Positions 62,164-64,000 of a DNA stretch of 64,000 nucleotides are shown one piece after another. Every line of letters begins with the position of its first letter. Position 1 is the first letter of the stretch. The stretch is from contig MPUH01000014.1 in NCBI GenBank assembly GCA_001970955.1, positions 62,001 to 126,000 on the forward strand. The letters are read 5' to 3'. The notes beneath the pieces are model-generated. The model had not been told where the DNA came from, did no database searches, and worked only from the letters and a program-made list of their open reading frames with translations. The position numbers and the translations under genes are program-made. This stretch comes from Stentor coeruleus. Its lineage: Eukaryota > Ciliophora > Heterotrichea > Heterotrichida > Stentoridae.

Positions 62164-64000
62164 ATGCTTAAACTCTTATCTAGGCCCTTCGTAGAGTCAC
62201 GCATCAATGCCACTCTACGAATGCTGAACCTGACCCCAAAACCCTCTGAGACTATTGAAAAACATTCTCCTTCAGTTCCTCAAGAGCCCAAAAAGAAGGT
62301 CAAGTTTCTCCTAACCTCAGACAATAAAGGTTCATCATATTCTAATGAAAAACTATTACAAGAGTTCGAGAGCCTACCTTCAACCGAACACAACCTCCCG
62401 TTAGAGTTTCAGGAAAGGGAAGATCAATACAACGAGACCATAAAGATCCTTTTAGAAAAATCTAAAGCACGTGATGATTACATTAAAGGGATGGTAACAA
62501 TACCAGAAGAAGGTAAGCATTATTTCATCAAAGAAAAGATAGATGAAAATGATGGTTTCCATAGTGTACAAATCAGATCTTATATTTCAACCATGATGCG
62601 TAATAAAAAAAGTGAAGGTTCTGGTGTTGAATATCATAAATTACCAGATTCGATTTTTAAAAATCACGATATGAATACTATAAAATTCTACCCTGGAAAA
62701 GTTTCTGCTACTGGTGAAATTGACCTTAATCACTGGTCTTTATGGTATTTGAGAAATCAACCAGAGGATATAGCAGCTTTACAAGAGAGTGATTGGGAGC
62801 CATTAGAAATGAACAAAGAAAGAATTTCTGATGCTGAAGAAATGATTTTACATGATGAAATAAATAAAAATGAATTAGTTGATAAAGAACAAGAAACTGG
62901 TGAATCGACTGAGATATCAGAAAATTTAGCTACAGAAGAAGGTGGGTCTGATGAATTAAAAGATGAATCTGGGAATCGTGCTTCAGGAAGTGATTCTTTA
63001 CAATGTCCAATGATAGATGAGTTTATGGATAGAGAATATAATTTTTATGAAGAACTTAGGGCTAAAGGAATGCATGTGTATTTATCTAAGGCTGGAGCAA
63101 AGACAACAAGTTTTTATTCAGCATTAGAATCTCCAGATTATCTTCCTCCAGCTCCTCCAGTAACATCTTTAGACCTTGTAAGTTTGAGTAATGATATTGA
63201 AAATTGGTGTTTATTCAGAAATGTTCCGCACTTTTATCAAAAACTCAAAGAATACGACAAAATGGAAGATTCATTATTCACAGATCGTCCTTGGATTCCT
63301 GTAAGACTTCCAAGTATTATCAATTATTATGAAACTCTTCCTAATTATTATAAAAGTCATAGACTTGTTCAAGCTGTTGTGAGTTGTTTAGAACGTTTTC
63401 ATCCAAGAATGTCTAGGAAACATAAAGAATTACTTATAAATCAATTATGTAATTTGATTACCCCACGCAATCCACAAAAATACTTATTTTTACAAGAGTA
63501 TATAAATTTACCTGATAGTGATGAGGAAGAAGGAGTTAAAGAAGAAGATGAAGAACAAGTAGAATTTGAAATAGATAAAGAAACTGGTATGGTCACTGGG
63601 CTTAAACAGAAAAAACATGAAATGAGTGGAAGCGAAAGTTCTGAAGATGAAGATGAAGATTTGGCAAAGAAAAAAGAGAAAAAGTCTGCGAAAAAAGGAA
63701 AAAGCAAGCATGAGTCTGATGAAGAAAGTGATGAAGATGATAAGAAAAAGAAAAAAGGTAAAGGAAAAGAGGCACAAGGAAAAGGGAAGAAAGGGAAAGA
63801 AGAAGATGATGATGATGATGATGATGATGATGAAGAAGAAGAAGAAGAACTAGAAGGCTATGTAGAAGATGAGAATGAGTTTAGACCGAGAGTTATAAAA
63901 TCTTTTGATACAAAGGAAGAAACAGCATTATCTCCTGATGAACAATTACAAATGTTATTAGGAGAAAGTATTGAAACAACAGATCAGGATGATTATACAT
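62164..64000 (+). CDS. Long unrecognised protein, 3' end outside window
   Basis: ATG at 62164 opens a frame that stays open to the window end (over 612 residues). The N-terminus (MLKLLSRPFVESRINATLRM) has Arg, Leu and Ser without acids and looks like a mitochondrial presequence. Residues 30-230 are mixed; about 270-450 look globular (YLPPAPPVTSLDLVSLSNDIENW, then WIPVRLPSIINYYETLPNYY, then VVSCLERFHPRMSRKHKELLINQLC). After about 455 it is acidic and lysine-rich, with a run of nine Asp and then six Glu encoded by GAT and GAA repeats. I do not recognise the family. A mitochondrial-matrix role is inferred only from the N-terminus. Confidence 0.75.
   Translation, partial: MLKLLSRPFVESRINATLRMLNLTPKPSETIEKHSPSVPQEPKKKVKFLLTSDNKGSSYSNEKLLQEFESLPSTEHNLPLEFQEREDQYNETIKILLEKSKARDDYIKGMVTIPEEGKHYFIKEKIDENDGFHSVQIRSYISTMMRNKKSEGSGVEYHKLPDSIFKNHDMNTIKFYPGKVSATGEIDLNHWSLWYLRNQPEDIAALQESDWEPLEMNKERISDAEEMILHDEINKNELVDKEQETGESTEISENLATEEGGSDELKDESGNRASGSDSLQCPMIDEFMDREYNFYEELRAKGMHVYLSKAGAKTTSFYSALESPDYLPPAPPVTSLDLVSLSNDIENWCLFRNVPHFYQKLKEYDKMEDSLFTDRPWIPVRLPSIINYYETLPNYYKSHRLVQAVVSCLERFHPRMSRKHKELLINQLCNLITPRNPQKYLFLQEYINLPDSDEEEGVKEEDEEQVEFEIDKETGMVTGLKQKKHEMSGSESSEDEDEDLAKKKEKKSAKKGKSKHESDEESDEDDKKKKKGKGKEAQGKGKKGKEEDDDDDDDDDEEEEEELEGYVEDENEFRPRVIKSFDTKEETALSPDEQLQMLLGESIETTDQDDYT
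63805..63849 (+). repeat. (GAT)9(GAA)6 microsatellite in coding sequence
   Basis: Nine GAT followed by six GAA triplets, in frame, encoding an Asp9-Glu6 tract in the acidic part of the last gene. Likely length-variable. Confidence 0.9.

Noticed and set aside
1-64000. Alternative genetic code (UGA as Trp, or UAA/UAG as Gln)
   Set aside because: Conserved Trp codons are TGG, and long frames end in TAA, TAG or (RCC1 gene) TGA without internal stops apart from mini-introns.

Overview
The window looks like somatic (macronuclear-type) nuclear DNA from a heterotrich ciliate, most like Stentor. The strongest evidence is eight introns of exactly 15 nt. All begin GTA, end in TAG or CAG, and carry an A at intron position 10. 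TAA, TAG and TGA all act as stops and conserved tryptophans are TGG, so the standard code is used; this argues against Blepharisma or Condylostoma. The DNA is AT-rich, genes are mostly close together on both strands, and spacers are short outside one AT-rich block. The genus is inferred from these traits, not proven. No rRNA, convincing tRNA, CRISPR array or transposon was seen.

Layout: 0-7 kb holds the 3' part of a Gup1-like MBOAT acyltransferase, a RING-like protein with one mini-intron, two unrecognised proteins, an ELMO-domain protein and a small coiled-coil protein. 7.8-14.3 kb is one 2181-residue coiled-coil gene with an internal three-fold repeat. 14.6-22.7 kb has a TPR protein, the ABCF3/Gcn20 ATPase, a p62/NBR1-like PB1-ZZ-UBA protein, pyruvate kinase and an IQ-motif protein. 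23.6-29.3 kb is one large gene joining RCC1 repeats to a RasGAP/IQGAP-like helical region; contig joins falsely split it. 29.5-34.9 kb holds a WDR44-like WD40 protein, two possibly lipidated small proteins and a prominin/tweety-like five-pass membrane protein. 35.4-46.7 kb has condensin CAP-G, a 2Fe-2S ferredoxin-like fragment, a PTPS-family enzyme with Glu where the catalytic Cys is expected, an EEF1AKMT4-like methyltransferase, a flavin monooxygenase, a purple acid phosphatase and a charged protein. 47.0-51.3 kb has a coiled-coil protein and an XPD/Rad3-like protein whose ATPase motifs are all degraded. 51.3-62.2 kb is gene-poor and AT-rich and carries four two-repeat Myb paralogues sharing one mini-intron position. 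A long unrecognised acidic/lysine-rich gene starts at 62,164 and runs off the end.

The genes are mostly unlinked housekeeping and signalling functions, not an operon-like system. The real local structures are the Myb cluster, the pseudo-helicase, the RCC1-GAP fusion, and a strand-composition rule in the spacers: 5' flanks are C-rich and G-poor on the sense strand, while 3' flanks are G-rich and C-poor. The three N characters mark contig joins with duplicated flanks, and they distort two genes.
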